Assembly (NCBI GenBank): GCA_018667995.1
Contig: JABIQT010000281.1
Coordinates: forward strand, 1-6,215
Source: Candidatus Latescibacterota bacterium
Lineage (GTDB): Bacteria; JAAXHH01; JABIQT01
Length of the DNA stretch: 6,215 nucleotides
Direction: 5' to 3'
Shown here in pieces: positions 5,409-6,215 of this stretch; the first letter of the stretch is position 1; every line of letters begins with the position of its first letter. Position numbers and translations under genes: made by a program. The notes beneath the pieces are model-generated. The model saw only the letters and a list, made by a program, of their open reading frames with translations, did no database searches and was not told the origin of the DNA.

Positions 5409-6215
5409 TTAGTCGTTCCAGGTTACTGGGCCCACAGCATACCCCGTGATTATCTCTATATAGGGTGGGGTAGGTGTAATGTACGTTGGGTCAAATGTAA
5501 TGGTCGAGTTGCCTTCGATGATAACACTCTTGCCAACGATGGAGCCGTTAAGAGTCAGGTTTTCGAGGTGAATCCTGCGCGTCGAATACATCATACCGTT
5601 TATCACGATATCCGTGGTTGGAGCGGTGAGATCATTGGTGTCGATCAGCATATCTTCGCTGTCATCGGTATCTTCCTGGTCACTGTCGCTACCGCGCAAG
5701 GCTATGACGGCCGGCAGGTATGCCGAGTCGGGTTGCGCAGCTCCGTCATATCTCTTGGTGCTCTTGTTCCATTTCTTGCTCTTCTTCTTGCTCTTGAACT
5801 TGTAATCAGTTGGGAACGGAAACAGCTTAGCATTGATTTCCACATGGCCAGAGAAGGACACGTGGCCGGTTGCCGCAATTGTTCCATTCAGGACCGTGCC
5901 ATCGTGCAGATGCGCGTTACCCTTTACAATATGAATGCCGTCTTCCATGACACCTTCAAAGGTCTGATTGCCTTTGTACACGTGCACGAAGTCCTTCTTC
6001 TTGCTCTTGCCGTGCTTCTTGGATTTCTTGAAGAACTTACCTTTGCCGAATATAGCATGTTTGTACTTGGGTTTCCTGGCGACGCGGTTTTTGCCCCAAC
6101 CCTTGAGCTGCTCAGGTCCGTTCTCCTCGAATGGAATGTCGATCACAACTGTCGAGTCCAGATGCAAATGCTTCTTGTAGAGGATGACGTTTGCCAGATA
6201 CATGGCCGTGTAAAG
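5409..6215 (-). CDS. PilX-like protein, partial: N-terminus beyond window, Lys-rich inserts
   Basis: The frame is open to the window edge. The internal ATG at 6203 has no Shine-Dalgarno, so the gene most likely starts outside. Numbering from that ATG (264 aa), residues 81-125 (FEGVMEDGIHIVKG, LNGTIAATGHVSFSGHVEI) and 201-245 (INGMMYS, LNGSIVGKSVIIEG) match the PilX-like protein at 126-1244. That paralogue has about 180 residues before this block, including a membrane helix, so roughly 100 residues are missing here. Regular glycines and LNG[ST]I[VA] suggest a beta-helix. Insertions absent from the paralogue are Lys-rich (43-77 and 135-151, for example KKSKKHGKSKKK) and acidic (172-189, SDSDQEDTDDSED). 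By analogy it may end another minor pilin operon to the right. The family call is good; the function of the charged inserts is unknown. Confidence 0.72.
   Translation of the reverse strand, partial: LYTAMYLANVILYKKHLHLDSTVVIDIPFEENGPEQLKGWGKNRVARKPKYKHAIFGKGKFFKKSKKHGKSKKKDFVHVYKGNQTFEGVMEDGIHIVKGNAHLHDGTVLNGTIAATGHVSFSGHVEINAKLFPFPTDYKFKSKKKSKKWNKSTKRYDGAAQPDSAYLPAVIALRGSDSDQEDTDDSEDMLIDTNDLTAPTTDIVINGMMYSTRRIHLENLTLNGSIVGKSVIIEGNSTITFDPTYITPTPPYIEIITGYAVGPVTWND

Overview
The window looks like a chromosomal type IV pilus / type II pseudopilus locus from a Gram-negative bacterium of moderate GC content. Every supported gene lies on the minus strand, so transcription runs from high to low coordinates. 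The evidence is a PilM-type actin-like assembly protein, two proteins with class III prepilin leaders, two PilX-like proteins and one protein with a Sec signal peptide. Purine-rich Shine-Dalgarno sequences precede most genes. I cannot name the species or phylum from the sequence alone.

Layout from the right edge leftward. (1) 6215-5409 is the 3' part of a PilX-like gene whose N-terminus lies outside the window; it carries unusual lysine-rich and acidic inserts. (2) After a GC-rich hairpin comes a small secreted protein with an acidic tail (5325-4864). (3) After a second hairpin comes a six-helix membrane protein with an SLDExxxxHE motif and no named family (4792-4112). (4) A 286-bp gap is followed by pilM (3825-2800), which ends at a strong intrinsic terminator. 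(5) A roughly 620-bp non-coding stretch holds a duplicated hairpin-forming repeat, a long inverted repeat and a foldable element. (6) A tight three-gene minor pilin operon follows, PilV/GspI-like, PilW/GspJ-like and PilX-like (2181-126), with 1- and 3-bp gaps, closed by an intrinsic terminator at about 32-87.

How the parts may fit together: PilM is a cytoplasmic ring protein that normally binds PilN and connects the motor to the inner-membrane platform. The V/W/X-type minor pilins usually form the initiating tip complex. The two PilX-like proteins here are paralogues, sharing a C-terminal region with LNG[ST]I[VA] motifs and regularly spaced glycines that suggest a beta-helix or beta-solenoid. 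The partial one may close another minor pilin operon just beyond the right edge. The most unusual points are the solitary, separately terminated pilM, the Lys-rich tip-like paralogue next to an acidic secreted protein, the Asp at pilin position +5, and the repeat hairpins upstream of the pilin operon.
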